Shown: piece after piece, positions 18,367 through 27,006 of the stretch
Layout: each line of letters starts with the position of its first letter
How positions within the stretch are numbered: position 1 is the stretch's first letter
Source of the DNA: DATFVJ01 sp963851085
Lineage (GTDB): Bacteria; Actinomycetota; Actinomycetes; Streptosporangiales; Streptosporangiaceae
DNA length: 64,000 nucleotides
Direction: 5' to 3'
NCBI GenBank assembly: GCA_963851085.1
Contig: CAWKNX010000016.1
Location: forward strand, 186,001 to 250,000
Position numbers and translations under genes: made by a program
Notes under the pieces: model-generated
What the model was told of the DNA's origin: nothing
Databases searched by the model: none
Seen by the model: only the letters and a program-made list of their open reading frames with translations

Positions 18367-19233
18367 ATGGACGAGGAATTGCAGCCGTATCCCTCCCCAC
18401 ACGAGCCGGTGCCGCCGGGCGAGGCACGCGTGGTCGCCGAACGCGTCGCGGCGGGCATTGCCGAGGGGCGGGTGCCGGCCATCTACATGGGTCACGGAGC
18501 GCCCCCGCTTGTCGATGACCCGCTCTGGGTCACCCAGCTTTCCGCCTGGGCGCAGGCGTTGCCGCAGCCCCGCGCGATCCTTGTGGTGTCCGCGCACTGG
18601 GAGGCCGCACCGCTGACGATCGGTGCGACCCGCGACGCCGCGCCGCTCGTGTACGACTTCTACGGCTTCCCCGAGCGCTACTACCTGGCCACCTACCCGG
18701 CGCCGGGCGCCCCTGAGCTCGCGGCGAAGGTCCGCGGCCTGCTCAAGGGCACGGAGGAGGTCACCGACCAGCCCGACCGCGGCCTCGACCACGGTGCCTA
18801 CGTGCCGCTCACCGTCATGTACCCCGCCGCGGACGTGCCCGTACTTCAGATCTCCATGCCGAGCCTGGAACCCGCACGGCTGATCAACATCGGCAAGCGG
18901 CTGCGGCCACTCCGCGACGAGGGCGTACTGATCATCGGCAGTGGATTCCTCACCCACGGGCTGCCGTACCTGCGCGACCACCGTTTCAACGCGCCACCTC
19001 CCACATGGTCGGTGGAGTTCGACCACTGGGCGGCCGAGGCGCTGGACCGCGGCGACCTAGACGCGCTCGCGGGATTCCGCAGCGCGCCTGCGGCCCGCTA
19101 CGCGCATCCGACCACCGAGCACTTTGCCCCGCTGTTCGTGACGCTAGGCGCGGCCGACGATCCGGCCGGCCCCCCGACCCCGATCTCCGGCTACTGGCTC
19201 GGGCTCGCCAAGCGGTCGATCCAGGTGGCGTAA
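18367..19233 (+). CDS. LigB-type extradiol ring-opening dioxygenase (DODA/YgiD-like)
   Basis: A 288-residue class III extradiol dioxygenase of the 4,5-DOPA-dioxygenase type, which cleaves catechols using a non-heme metal. The metal and acid-base His residues are visible in YMGHGAPPL, VVSAHWEAAP, GLDHGAYVPL, GSGFLTHGLP and YAHPTTEHFAPL. The ending GYWLGLAKRSIQV is also typical. The N-terminus has about 35 extra residues before the domain. The RBS region GGAGGGGCG is just before ATG 18367. The gene stands alone; its substrate is unknown. Confidence 0.92.
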   Translation: MDEELQPYPSPHEPVPPGEARVVAERVAAGIAEGRVPAIYMGHGAPPLVDDPLWVTQLSAWAQALPQPRAILVVSAHWEAAPLTIGATRDAAPLVYDFYGFPERYYLATYPAPGAPELAAKVRGLLKGTEEVTDQPDRGLDHGAYVPLTVMYPAADVPVLQISMPSLEPARLINIGKRLRPLRDEGVLIIGSGFLTHGLPYLRDHRFNAPPPTWSVEFDHWAAEALDRGDLDALAGFRSAPAARYAHPTTEHFAPLFVTLGAADDPAGPPTPISGYWLGLAKRSIQVA

Positions 19234-19249
19234 GCGGTTCGGCACGCCA

Positions 19250-19400
19250 CGGCTCTGCGCGCCCTGCTCGGCGCCCCACAGCTCGGGCGCCCCAGGGCTC
19301 GGCGCCCCACGGCTCGGCGCCCCACGGCTCGGGCGCCACGGCTCGGGCGCCACGGCTCGGGCGCCACGGCTCGGGCGCCCCGCGGCTCGGCGGCGACCGG
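19250..19400. repeat. GC-rich tandem repeat array downstream of the dioxygenase
   Basis: About ten copies of a 14-15-bp unit (CACGGCTCGGCGCCC, then CACGGCTCGGGCGC) follow the dioxygenase stop. Units are near-identical in the centre. It is non-coding as far as I can see and resembles the repeats at 18075 and 48058 in composition only. Confidence 0.75.
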
Positions 19401-19609
19401 CTAGGAGGCCGCTGAACAACGGTGTCCGATCAGCGAGCGGGTCATCCGCGCCCGGCTGGCAAGGCGGAGCCCGAGGCCGCTACCAGCGGTTTGTAACGGC
19501 GAGGGTGACAACGCCGCCAGCCGGGATGCGGGGGCACGCGAGCCGGGCAGGTGTTGTTCACCGGCCTCCCAGGCGCGCCCTGCTCGGCACCCGCGGCCCG
19601 GCGCCCTGC

Positions 19610-19833
19610 TCAGTCGCCGGTGACGGGACCATCGCCCCACCTTCCGGCGGCGAACACGTCCCCCGGAGCCCGCGGCGACGGTCGCGCAGCCGCGTCGGTC
19701 ACCGGCCGCGCGCCGGAAATGAACTTCGTCAGGTCCTCGCCGTGCACGACCCGCCCCGGGAAGGGATCTGCCGCGGCGAGCCTGGTGAGGGCGGCGACCG
19801 GCAGGCTGCGGTGGCTCGCGGCGAGCATTGCGA
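19610..19833 (-). pseudogene. 3' fragment of a spermidine-synthase-like methyltransferase-fold gene
   Basis: The frame reads AMLAASHRSLPVAALTRLAA then ADPFPGRVVHGEDLTKFISG and ARPVTDAAARPSPRAP. This is the usual C-terminus of actinobacterial spermidine-synthase-like proteins. It continues exactly where the 5' fragment (22380-23054) stops at RFGNL: the expected four residues between GNL and ASHR are supplied by AMLA. The two pieces are separated by a group II intron and about 95 bp of other sequence. Confidence 0.75.
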
Positions 19834-19928
19834 CACGATGTCGCACGTGGTGAGTGTGCTGGTCAAGGAGGTCTGGCTGATGCCGGAGACATAGCAACAG
19901 GTGGTGTTCGACCTGTCCCCGCCGTGAC
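19834..19928. other. unexplained 95-bp segment at the intron's 5' flank
   Basis: This lies between the C-terminal fragment of the split gene and the likely intron 5' end. In the gene's frame (minus strand) it stays open and would encode a His/Leu-rich stretch (VEHHLLLCLRHQPDLL). It does not match expected protein sequence, so it looks like a separate insertion. A misplaced intron boundary is the alternative. Confidence 0.5.
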
Positions 19929-20499
19929 GTGCGTGGCCGGTTCCTGACCGGTCAGGTGCGGAGCTCACGGGAAAGCCCGAGGGCCGCCGCTCCAGCCAGG
20001 GCGGCCACAGGCGAGGGGAATGGACCGGAGGGGCGACTGCCAGGAAACCCTTGCTGATGCCTCGTGACGCGTACATCCTGGGCTGGGTGGTTCTGCCGGG
20101 ATGACAGGGACATGCCGCTGAGATGCGGCAGGCGGCGGTCGGGGATGCTCCCTGGCCGTGTGGGCACCGCTGTCCCCGGGGTATAGAGGGCGCCCGGCCC
20201 GGTCCGGGTCTCACGCGTGCGGAACGTGTAAACCCTGCTATGGGTCCGCATCCCAGGCGCGGGTATGCGCAGGCGGTGCGGTAGGCCGACCGTAAGGGGG
20301 GCTGAGTCCCCGTGGCGGGACAGGGTGCCCAAAAAGCGGATGCCGGGCGGCCGAAAGGCAGCAGGAAAGCGGGGCCGCGGGACCGGGAACTCCTCCCGGG
20401 TGGTCCTCGTATAACTGGCCCGGATGCCGGGTCTTGCTACCCGGGCTCGAAAGAGCGCTGACGTGGGCAGGTGAGCCTTAGAGGCGAGAGCGAGCGTAA

Positions 20500-22293
20500 A
20501 TGCCGGAACTGACGGGCACGTTGGGCACTTCGGTGAACGGACCTGAGGGCCTGCCCCGATTCGATGGTGACGCCTGGGAACAAGTGGACTGGCGGCACCA
20601 CGAGGAGCAGGTACGGCGGCTGCGCGGCAGGATCTTCAAGGCGGTGCAGGAGGGTGACTGGCCCAAGGCCAGGAACTTGCAGAAGCTGATGCTGCGGAGC
20701 TGGGCCAATACGCTGGTCAGCGTGCGGCAGGTGACGCAGCGCAACACGGGCCGCAAGACCGCGGGGATCGACGGGCTGGTCGCGCTGACCAGCCAGGCGC
20801 GGGCCGAGATGGCGGTGCAGGTGCACGCCTCTATCGGCTCGCATCAGCCTTCCCCGGTCCGGCGGGTGTACGTACCGAAGGCCAGTGATAAGACCAAAAT
20901 GCGCCCGCTCGGAATTCCTGTGCTAATTGACCGGTGTCATCAGGCACGGGTGAAAAACGCGCTGGAGCCCGAGTGGGAGGCCCGGTTTGAGCCCCGATCC
21001 TATGGGTTCCGGCCGGGCCGCGGCTGCCACGACGCGATAGAATCCTTGTTCAACACCCTGCGCGGGAAAGGCAGGCGGGTGTGGATTCTAGATGCCGACC
21101 TGGCGGCTGCGTTCGACAAGATCAGCCACGAGCACCTGCTGGACATGCTCGGCGGTTTCCCCGCGAGGGGAATGATCGCCGGATGGCTGAAGGCAGGGAT
21201 TTTCGAGGCCGGGAAAGGGTTCGCGCCGACCGGGGAGGGAACTCCCCAGGGCGGCGTTATTTCTCCCTTGCTGCTGAATATCGCATTGCACGGGCTGGAG
21301 GAGGCCGCAGGCGTCCGCTATTACCTCCGAGGCGCTCGCGCCGGAGAGCTTAAAGACGGCAGCCCGGCGCTCACTAGATACGCCGATGACCTCGTCGTGT
21401 GCTGCCACTCCAGGCAGCAGGCCGAGCAGGTCAAGGCACAGCTGGCCAGGTGGCTGGAGCCGAGGGGACTGGCGTTCAACGACGCCAAAACCCGGATCGT
21501 CCTCCTTTTTGAGGGGTTCGATTTTCTCGGATTTAATCTCCGCCGCTACCCCAACGGCAAGCTGCTGATCAAGCCGGGTGCCATGGCCATCAAGAGGTTC
21601 CGGAGACGGCTTGCGAAGGAATTCCGCGCACTCCGCGGGTCCAACGTCGCAGCGGTACTGGCGAAGATCGTCCCGATCGTGCGGGGCTGGGTCGCCTACT
21701 ACCGGACGGTGGTGTCGTCCAGGGTGTTTCATGTCCTGTCCGACTACCTGTGGAGGCTCACCTACAAGTGGGCGTGCTGGAGCCACCAGAACAAGCCGAA
21801 ACGCTGGATTGTCGGCCGGTATTTCCGGAGGTTCGAGAAGTCCAGGAGCGACCGGTGGGTATTCGGCGATGAAGACACGGGCGCCTACCTGCCGAAACCG
21901 GCCTGGACCGATATCGTGCGGCACACCCTGGTCAAAGGCGGGGCATCACCCGATGACCCTGCCCTGGCCGGGTACTGGGCGCAACGCCGCCAGAAGGTGA
22001 AACCCCCGCTGGATTCCTATACCGTGCGCCTGCTGTCCAGGCAGGACGGGCGGTGCAGCCTGTGCGGGGAGAACCTGCTGACCCCCGACCAGCCGCCCCA
22101 GTCCCCCCAGGGCTGGGAACGCTGGTTCCTGGGGGTGGTCAAGAAGGCGATCGTGGCCGACTACCTGGTCCACCACGACACGCCCAGCGCCGCACGCAGC
22201 AAACGGACACACCTTGTCCACGCCACCTGCCACCGGCACATGGCCCGGCGGCGGGAAACACCGTGCTGCAGCAGACGGCCTGAGCCGCCCTAG
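20500..22293 (+). CDS. ltrA: group II intron reverse transcriptase/maturase
   Basis: A 597-residue intron-encoded protein. It has an RT domain (RPLGIPVLIDRCHQARVKNA, YGFRPGRGCHDAIESLF, GTPQGGVISPLLLNIALHGL) and the catalytic YADD in RYADDLVVC. A maturase/X domain is marked by WRLTYKWACWSHQNKPKRWI. A C-terminal HNH-type endonuclease domain follows, with CSLCGENLL and a terminal HATCHRHMARR. All catalytic motifs look intact, so the protein may be active. The start ATG is in domain IV of the intron. Confidence 0.95.
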   Translation: MPELTGTLGTSVNGPEGLPRFDGDAWEQVDWRHHEEQVRRLRGRIFKAVQEGDWPKARNLQKLMLRSWANTLVSVRQVTQRNTGRKTAGIDGLVALTSQARAEMAVQVHASIGSHQPSPVRRVYVPKASDKTKMRPLGIPVLIDRCHQARVKNALEPEWEARFEPRSYGFRPGRGCHDAIESLFNTLRGKGRRVWILDADLAAAFDKISHEHLLDMLGGFPARGMIAGWLKAGIFEAGKGFAPTGEGTPQGGVISPLLLNIALHGLEEAAGVRYYLRGARAGELKDGSPALTRYADDLVVCCHSRQQAEQVKAQLARWLEPRGLAFNDAKTRIVLLFEGFDFLGFNLRRYPNGKLLIKPGAMAIKRFRRRLAKEFRALRGSNVAAVLAKIVPIVRGWVAYYRTVVSSRVFHVLSDYLWRLTYKWACWSHQNKPKRWIVGRYFRRFEKSRSDRWVFGDEDTGAYLPKPAWTDIVRHTLVKGGASPDDPALAGYWAQRRQKVKPPLDSYTVRLLSRQDGRCSLCGENLLTPDQPPQSPQGWERWFLGVVKKAIVADYLVHHDTPSAARSKRTHLVHATCHRHMARRRETPCCSRRPEPP

Positions 22294-22303
22294 TGGCTTG
22301 CCT

Positions 22304-22373
22304 GGGCCGCGTGCGCGGGAACGTGCATGCGCGGTCCTGAGGGGGCCTCGGTGCAGCAATGCACCGGGGCTAC
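22304..22373 (+). ncRNA. group II intron domains V and VI
   Basis: Domain V: GGGCCGCG pairs with CGCGGTCC around a GGAA-type loop. Domain VI follows as CCTCGGTGC / GCACCGGGG, with a branch-point A in AGCAAT on the 3' side. The 3' end reads CTACCC, as in related introns. The catalytic triad position appears as GGC rather than the usual AGC or CGC, which may reduce activity. Confidence 0.7.
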
Positions 22374-22379
22374 CCGGCC

Positions 22380-23054
22380 GAGATTGCCGAACCGCCTTCC
22401 GCGCAGCACCGCGGGATCGGCAATCACGCACACATCGGGGAAGACCGAGCGGACCGTGGCGGCCTGCGCCCGCGTATAGGCGAGCGCGGCTCCGTCCGCG
22501 GCATTGACGCCGAACATGCCGTCCTGGCTCAACGCGCGGGCCGCCGCGGCTGCGAACTCCACCGATGTCAGGTGCGCCGGGGTCCGGCCGGCCGCGAAGA
22601 CGTCGCTGATGACGACGTCAAACGACCCGGCAGGCACCTGCTCGAGGATCTGCCTGCCGTCCCCGACACGTATCCGCAGGCGCCAGGGCCGCGCGGCAGG
22701 CAGCGCGCGGCGGATCAGCTCGACCAGCGCGGCATCAATTTCTGCCGCTACCTGACTGGACCGCGGCCTGGTCGCCGCCACGTACCGCGCGAGGGTCAGG
22801 CCGCCTGCCCCCAGATGCAGCGCGCGTACCGGCTGGCCGGGCGGGGCAGCCAGGTCGACCACGTGCCCGAGACGCCGTACGTACTCGAAGTCCAGGTACT
22901 CAGGGTCGTCGAGATCCACATATGACTGGGGCGTGCCGTCCAGCAGCAGCGTCCACGCGCGCGCCCGGTCGGGGTCGGCGGCGAGCTCGGCCACGCCGTA
23001 ACCCACCCGCTGCCTGATAAGCTCGCCGCGGCCAGAACGCTGCCGATGTGCCAT
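22380..23054 (-). pseudogene. 5' fragment of a spermidine-synthase-like methyltransferase-fold gene
   Basis: This encodes the Rossmann core: VRALHLGAGGLTLARYVAAT (SAM/dcSAM-binding loop), VAAEIDAALVELIRRALP, then RVGDGRQILEQVPAGSFDVV and ISDVFAAGRTPAHLTS. The native sequence ends at VLRGRRFGNL (22380), where intron-derived sequence begins; the frame runs on to 22290 only by chance. Proteins of this family are often annotated as polyamine aminopropyltransferases, but many actinobacterial members have unproven activity. Confidence 0.8.
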
Positions 23055-23305
23055 GTCATCAAGGTACGACCAGGTCGGCCCCGCAGCGCACGCTCATCCC
23101 GCGCATAGCTGCCACGGCCAGGCGCGCAACGCCGCTTCGCCGCGAGCTACGGCGTGGTGGGAGCCATCGGGCCCGCGTGGCAGGCGCCGACGTTGACCGA
23201 AACGTCGTGCCGCCATCTCAATGTTCGGTAGCCGAGGCTGCTTTAGCGGCCGGTTTGTCGCAAGTGATCGAAATATCGCCGACCGGCGGATAGTGAAACC
23301 CGCAT

Positions 23306-23797
23306 TTACCTTCCGGGCCCGCGATGACAATTGCTTGCTGACGTCTCGCACAGCGCCCACACCACCTTCCCTTCGACAACTTCCGCCACCGAGTACCAGT
23401 CCCAGCGTGTGCTGAGCGCGTCCACCAGCATCAGGCCCCGCCCGCCTTCCACATCTCCCGCTGGATCCATCCGTATGGGCGGATTCGGGTTAGCGTCCCA
23501 TACGAGGACAAGAACTTGCTTTCTATCCGAAAGCAGCCACAATCGGACTGGGAACGGCCCGCCGTCGAGCGCCTGGGACGCCACGACCGAATTAGTGATC
23601 AGTTCCGAGACGATCAGTTCCACACTGTCGCTAACGTCGGACATGCCCCATTCCCACAGAACTTGCGTCGCGTGGGCACGGGCACACGGCACGGCGGTCG
23701 GCAGCGGCCCAAACGCCAGGTGGCTGCGCAGCGGCCAATCGCCCGTCCCTGCGGGCACGGGGACCTCACAGCGCGGGCGTGTAGTGCGGCATGGCAT
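23306..23797 (-). CDS. ATP-binding anti-sigma-type protein (RsbW-like HATPase)
   Basis: A stand-alone GHKL ATPase domain as in RsbW/SpoIIAB serine kinases. It has the N box ELIVSELITNSVVAS, the G1 box VLVWDANPNPP and the G2 box GGRGLMLVDAL. The start is taken as ATG 23797; the longer frame adds 26 unlikely residues. It is divergent from an XRE/DUF5753 regulator, a common arrangement in actinomycetes (abaA/whiJ-like loci). The catalytic or binding target is unknown. Confidence 0.82.
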   Translation of the reverse strand: MPCRTTRPRCEVPVPAGTGDWPLRSHLAFGPLPTAVPCARAHATQVLWEWGMSDVSDSVELIVSELITNSVVASQALDGGPFPVRLWLLSDRKQVLVLVWDANPNPPIRMDPAGDVEGGRGLMLVDALSTRWDWYSVAEVVEGKVVWALCETSASNCHRGPGR

Positions 23798-23956
23798 GAT
23801 CTTGACCGTTCGGCTGTGGTCTGTGGATTCTCCGTTCACATGGTGGCGCGGCCGACCTAGGATTGGCAGCATCACCAGCGCAGACAGTGCCGAACTAAGA
23901 TTGCATCCAGCCAGCTAAGACCATGCCGATGCCTGGTAAGAGAGGCAACACGCAGC

Positions 23957-24781
23957 GTGAACACGGACCCAGGCAGTAGCCCGCTGGCGTTCTTCGCGGC
24001 CGAGGTCAAACGGCTACGGGGTATCGCTGGCCTGACACAAGAGCAGTTAGCGAAGGCAACGGCCTACAGTCCCGCGACGGTGGCCGCAATCGAGACGTGC
24101 CGCTTGCTGCCATCGCCCCAGTTTGCGCAAAAAGCCGATGAATCATTCAGGACTGACGGGCATCTAACCCGATTGCAAGACTTGGTTGATCAGACCTCAG
24201 TTTTGCCCTGGTTCCGTGACCTCGTAAAAGTGGAACGCAACGCCGCCGAAATACGGGTGTATGAGCCGTATCAGATACCGGCCCTGCTCCAGACAGAGGA
24301 TTACATGCGAGCGATCGCGCATGCCCGCAGGCCGACGCTTTCGGATAACGACATTGATCGGGCCGTAGCGCTGCGCATGACCCGGCAAGAGATCCTTGAC
24401 CAAGAGCACATGCCTGCGATTAATCAGGAGATCACGCCGAGACTTTGGGTGATCATGGATGAATCGGCTCTCCATCGCATGGTCGGCAGCCCCGAGGTTA
24501 TGCGGGCACAGTGCGAGCATCTTATATCAATGTCCAAACGTCCCAACGTCACAGTTCAGGTCATCCCGAATCGCAACGGTGCGACCTGCGCATTCGGCCG
24601 TGCTTTCAACATCTTGGTTTCAAAATCTGAATCCGTTGTCTACCTCGAAGATATCGGAAGCGCCCGGTACATCCGCAAGACAGACGAGGCAAGCCAATAT
24701 TCGCTCGCCTTCGATCATCTACGCGCTAGCGCGCTAGATGAGGAACAATCGACAACGATGATAAGGGATTCGACACAATGA
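23957..24781 (+). CDS. XRE-family regulator with DUF5753 (Scr1/WhiJ-like)
   Basis: The N-terminal helix-turn-helix (VKRLRGIAGLTQEQLAKATA) is followed by the DUF5753 domain (VYEPYQIPALLQTEDYMRAI, MTRQEILDQ, VQVIPNRNGATCAFGRAFNI). This family pairs with DUF397 proteins in Streptomyces and has been proposed as antitoxin- or development-related. The start is GTG 23957. Local GC and codon usage are lower than in neighbours (AAA, ATA and TTA-type codons), a hint of recent acquisition. It overlaps the DUF397 gene by 4 bp. Confidence 0.92.
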   Translation: MNTDPGSSPLAFFAAEVKRLRGIAGLTQEQLAKATAYSPATVAAIETCRLLPSPQFAQKADESFRTDGHLTRLQDLVDQTSVLPWFRDLVKVERNAAEIRVYEPYQIPALLQTEDYMRAIAHARRPTLSDNDIDRAVALRMTRQEILDQEHMPAINQEITPRLWVIMDESALHRMVGSPEVMRAQCEHLISMSKRPNVTVQVIPNRNGATCAFGRAFNILVSKSESVVYLEDIGSARYIRKTDEASQYSLAFDHLRASALDEEQSTTMIRDSTQ

Positions 24782-24969
24782 CCAGTCATTACAAGTGGCG
24801 CAAATCAACCTACTCGGACCCGCAGGCTAACTGTGTCGAAGTTGCGCCGTTGCCTGACGGTATGGGGGTGCGCGACAGCAAAGACCCAGGCGGCCCGGTC
24901 CTGCGATTCTCCGCCGACGCGTGGCGAGCGTTCCTTGACGACGTGAAGGCTGGGCGGTCCCTCCCCTGA
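24778..24969 (+). CDS. DUF397 domain protein
   Basis: A 63-residue classic DUF397 protein: KWRKSTYSDPQANCVEVAPL, VRDSKDPGGPVLRFSADAW, then RAFLDDVKAGR. It is translationally coupled (ATGA) to the XRE/DUF5753 gene. DUF397 proteins are the usual small partner of that regulator family and are suggested to act as its cognate toxin-like or co-regulatory partner. Confidence 0.93.
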   Translation: MTSHYKWRKSTYSDPQANCVEVAPLPDGMGVRDSKDPGGPVLRFSADAWRAFLDDVKAGRSLP

Positions 24970-25296
24970 GGAACCGGGCGCCCGCAGCACACCCCCCGCC
25001 ACTGCAGGCGCTTCTCATGTCTGCTGTGCCCGCCACTCATGTCTGCCGTGCCGCCGCAGGCTCCCAAGCTAGGCTCCCCGCAAGCTATGCCAGCCCCGTG
25101 ACAAACGGTGACGGCCCTGTTGCTACATCCATCAAGGCATGCTGCCAGTTTTCTTGCCGCAATCGGCCGCCCGGCGCAGGCGATAGGGACCAGGCGGTAG
25201 CCGGCGACCGCTCCACCAGCCAGGACACGGCCGCTGGAGAATCATCACCCCGTATTCCCTGGAGCGCCGGGCGGTGGGCACGCCAGAATCCCACCC
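24970..25296. other. intergenic region with no recognisable gene
   Basis: About 330 bp. It contains two close copies of TCATGTCTGC (about 25013 and 25036) just after the DUF397 gene. No protein motif or strong hairpin is visible. Confidence 0.4.
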
Positions 25297-25527
25297 ATGG
25301 CGAGAACCAGGCGCAACTTCCTGATCGGCGGAGCCGCGCCGGCGGGCGCAGGAGCCGTGCGCCCACTGCTGCGCGCAGGCCGCCGCGCCGACGTGGCACA
25401 GACGTTAGCAGCGACGGCCAGCCCTGGCCTGCCCAAACCAGCGGCCTCCGGCATAGATCACGTGGTCGTCGTCCGCATGGAGAACCGCTCCTTCGACCAC
25501 ATGCTCGGCTGGCTGCCCGGCGCCGAC
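25297..25527 (+). pseudogene. N-terminal remnant of a phospholipase C / phosphoesterase gene
   Basis: The frame starts MARTRRNFLIGGAAPAGAGA, a twin-arginine-like signal. It continues to ASGIDHVVVVRMENRSFDHM then LGWLPGAD, the conserved N-terminus of bacterial phosphoesterase-family phospholipase C (metal-binding EN in MENRSFDH). Similarity ends abruptly at about 25527, exactly where a 24-bp direct repeat begins. The remaining roughly 400 residues of the family are absent. Confidence 0.8.
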
Positions 25528-25647
25528 GCCCGACCGCGGCAGCCGTCAAGGCGGCGCCTCCCCGGGGGGACGACCCCCCGGAACCCCCGTCAGGCCCCAC
25601 ACCGGCCCGCACGGCCCGGTTGCGCCCGACCGCGGCAGCCGTCAAGG
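25528..25647. repeat. 24-bp direct repeat at the phospholipase breakpoint
   Basis: A perfect 24-bp sequence beginning GCCCGACCGCGGCAGCCG is present at 25528-25551 and again at 25624-25647, 96 bp apart. The region between contains a C/G-run hairpin (CCGGGGGG...CCCCCCGG). The repeat starts at the point where the phospholipase frame is lost, so it probably marks the rearrangement. Confidence 0.85.
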
Positions 25648-25938
25648 ATATTGCCTGTCTTGTCCGTCACTCGCGGGCTCCTACCTGGGCAGATGCGCGC
25701 CGAGGAAGGCTAGCTGCGGCGGCGGCGAATCGTGCCAGAACGCGACAGACTGCCGCCTGGACATCGTCAGGCGCAGTGCCGAGGCATCAGGTGGCACCCT
25801 GACCCTGGCGCGGTCACCCGCGGGCGGCGCGGCTTGCCGCGCGTGCACGGGCTTGAGTGTCTCAAGTGTCGTATGTGGCTCGCGTGGCGCTGCGCCCGAC
25901 GCGCAGCGCCGCCGCGGCAGGCGTGCGCCCGCCGGGCT

Positions 25939-25995
25939 TTCATGATCGCGGTAATTTTACGGCGAATACCGCGGAGAAGTTACCGCGATCATGAA
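25939..25995. repeat. 57-bp palindromic element, copy 2
   Basis: Perfect 16-bp arms TTCATGATCGCGGTAA and TTACCGCGATCATGAA enclose a 25-bp core. It is intergenic, downstream of the lipoprotein gene. It is the cleanest of the three copies. The otherwise gene-free stretch 25648-26079 holds nothing else I can identify. Confidence 0.9.
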
Positions 25996-26079
25996 CGGCA
26001 ACCGTAGGCAAGGGCGATGGCACATATTGGCAGCCGTGCGATACGCGGGTAACCCACCCGATCACGAAGGGCCAACTCG

Positions 26080-26691
26080 TTATTCGCTGTTCGACAGGGC
26101 CTGGCACGACGGCGCGTCGCCGAACGCGTTCTTGATCGAGGTGTGCGTGCTCGACGCATACTGCTCGAGACTGCTGAGCAAGGAGCCCACATCACTCGCG
26201 GCTCCGGCCACGGCGGCACCTACCGTGACGGCATCCTTGGTGAACTCGGCCGGTGAGCCGGCTGACTGGAGCTGGGTGGTCGCCGACGTGAGCTGTTGCA
26301 GGGCTTGCTGCGACCTGTCGCTGGCGGCCTTGAGTTGCTGCTGGGCCGTCTTCACCTGCTGGTCCGCGGACGCCGGCGGGTTCTGCAGCGTAGATGCGAG
26401 ACCGCTCGCGGCCGCCTCCACCTCGTTGACTCTCTTCAATAGCTGCTGTTTGGCCTGGCTCAGGCTGCTCTGCGAACTGTTCGCGCTGATCGTGAGTTTG
26501 CCTGTCAGGTCCTTCAGCGACTGCTCCAGGTTCTGCGCCGACGAGCACACAGAACCCGCCCACTGCGTCCCCGGGCTGACTGAGACCGTGCTGCTGCCCG
26601 AGGCCGTGGAACTGCCCGAGGAGCACCCGGCCAGTGCCACCAGAGCAGATAGCGCGACCGTAAACGCAGCCGTTCGGCTGGTCTGGCCCAT
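26080..26691 (-). CDS. coiled-coil lipoprotein of unknown function
   Basis: The signal peptide and lipobox are clear: TAAFTVALSALVALAGCSSG, with Cys as the lipidated residue. The mature protein is Ser/Gln/Ala-rich and helical with heptad-like spacing (LSQAKQQLLKRVNEVEAAAS, QQVKTAQQQLKAASDRSQQA), suggesting a coiled coil outside the membrane. It has two other Cys residues (SVCSS and SCQAL). The start ATG 26691 has GGGAGG seven bases upstream. No family is recognised. The next 300 bp upstream holds no gene. Confidence 0.8.
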   Translation of the reverse strand: MGQTSRTAAFTVALSALVALAGCSSGSSTASGSSTVSVSPGTQWAGSVCSSAQNLEQSLKDLTGKLTISANSSQSSLSQAKQQLLKRVNEVEAAASGLASTLQNPPASADQQVKTAQQQLKAASDRSQQALQQLTSATTQLQSAGSPAEFTKDAVTVGAAVAGAASDVGSLLSSLEQYASSTHTSIKNAFGDAPSCQALSNSE

Positions 26692-27006
26692 ATCGCCTCC
26701 CACCGTGGCCCCCCGAACCCTGGCCGGTCAGCTTCTCCTGCCTAGCCCGTTTCTGTGCCCGCGGATCCGTCGAGAAAACCACTATCGCCGACGCGGCGCG
26801 GCGACCGGCATCACGCTCGCTTGGTGATACCCCCAGGGCTTGCGGTGCCTGGCACTTTACGGGCGCAGCAGGACCGGGTACCGCGGTCGGAGTGAGCACG
26901 AGCGGACAGGGCGATCAGCGGGAGCGGGCACAGCGGGCGGAGGCGGTGGCGCGAGGCGGGCCGCAGGGTGGTGGTCGCCGGGCGGCATCGTGCGCCGCCA
27001 CGGGTC

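Larger units (their letters stand above)
19929..22374 (+). mobile_element. group II intron, inserted antisense to its host gene
   Basis: The 5' end is placed at GTGCG (19929), the GUGYG consensus. It is followed by about 570 bp of structured domain I-III RNA, containing GGAACGTGTAAACCC and a following GGGTCCGCATCC block known from related actinobacterial introns. The intron-encoded protein lies in domain IV, and domains V and VI follow it. The 3' end is near CTAC (22370-22374), give or take a few bases. The intron lies on the plus strand while the split spermidine-synthase-like gene is on the minus strand, so it cannot splice out of that gene's mRNA. Confidence 0.85.
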
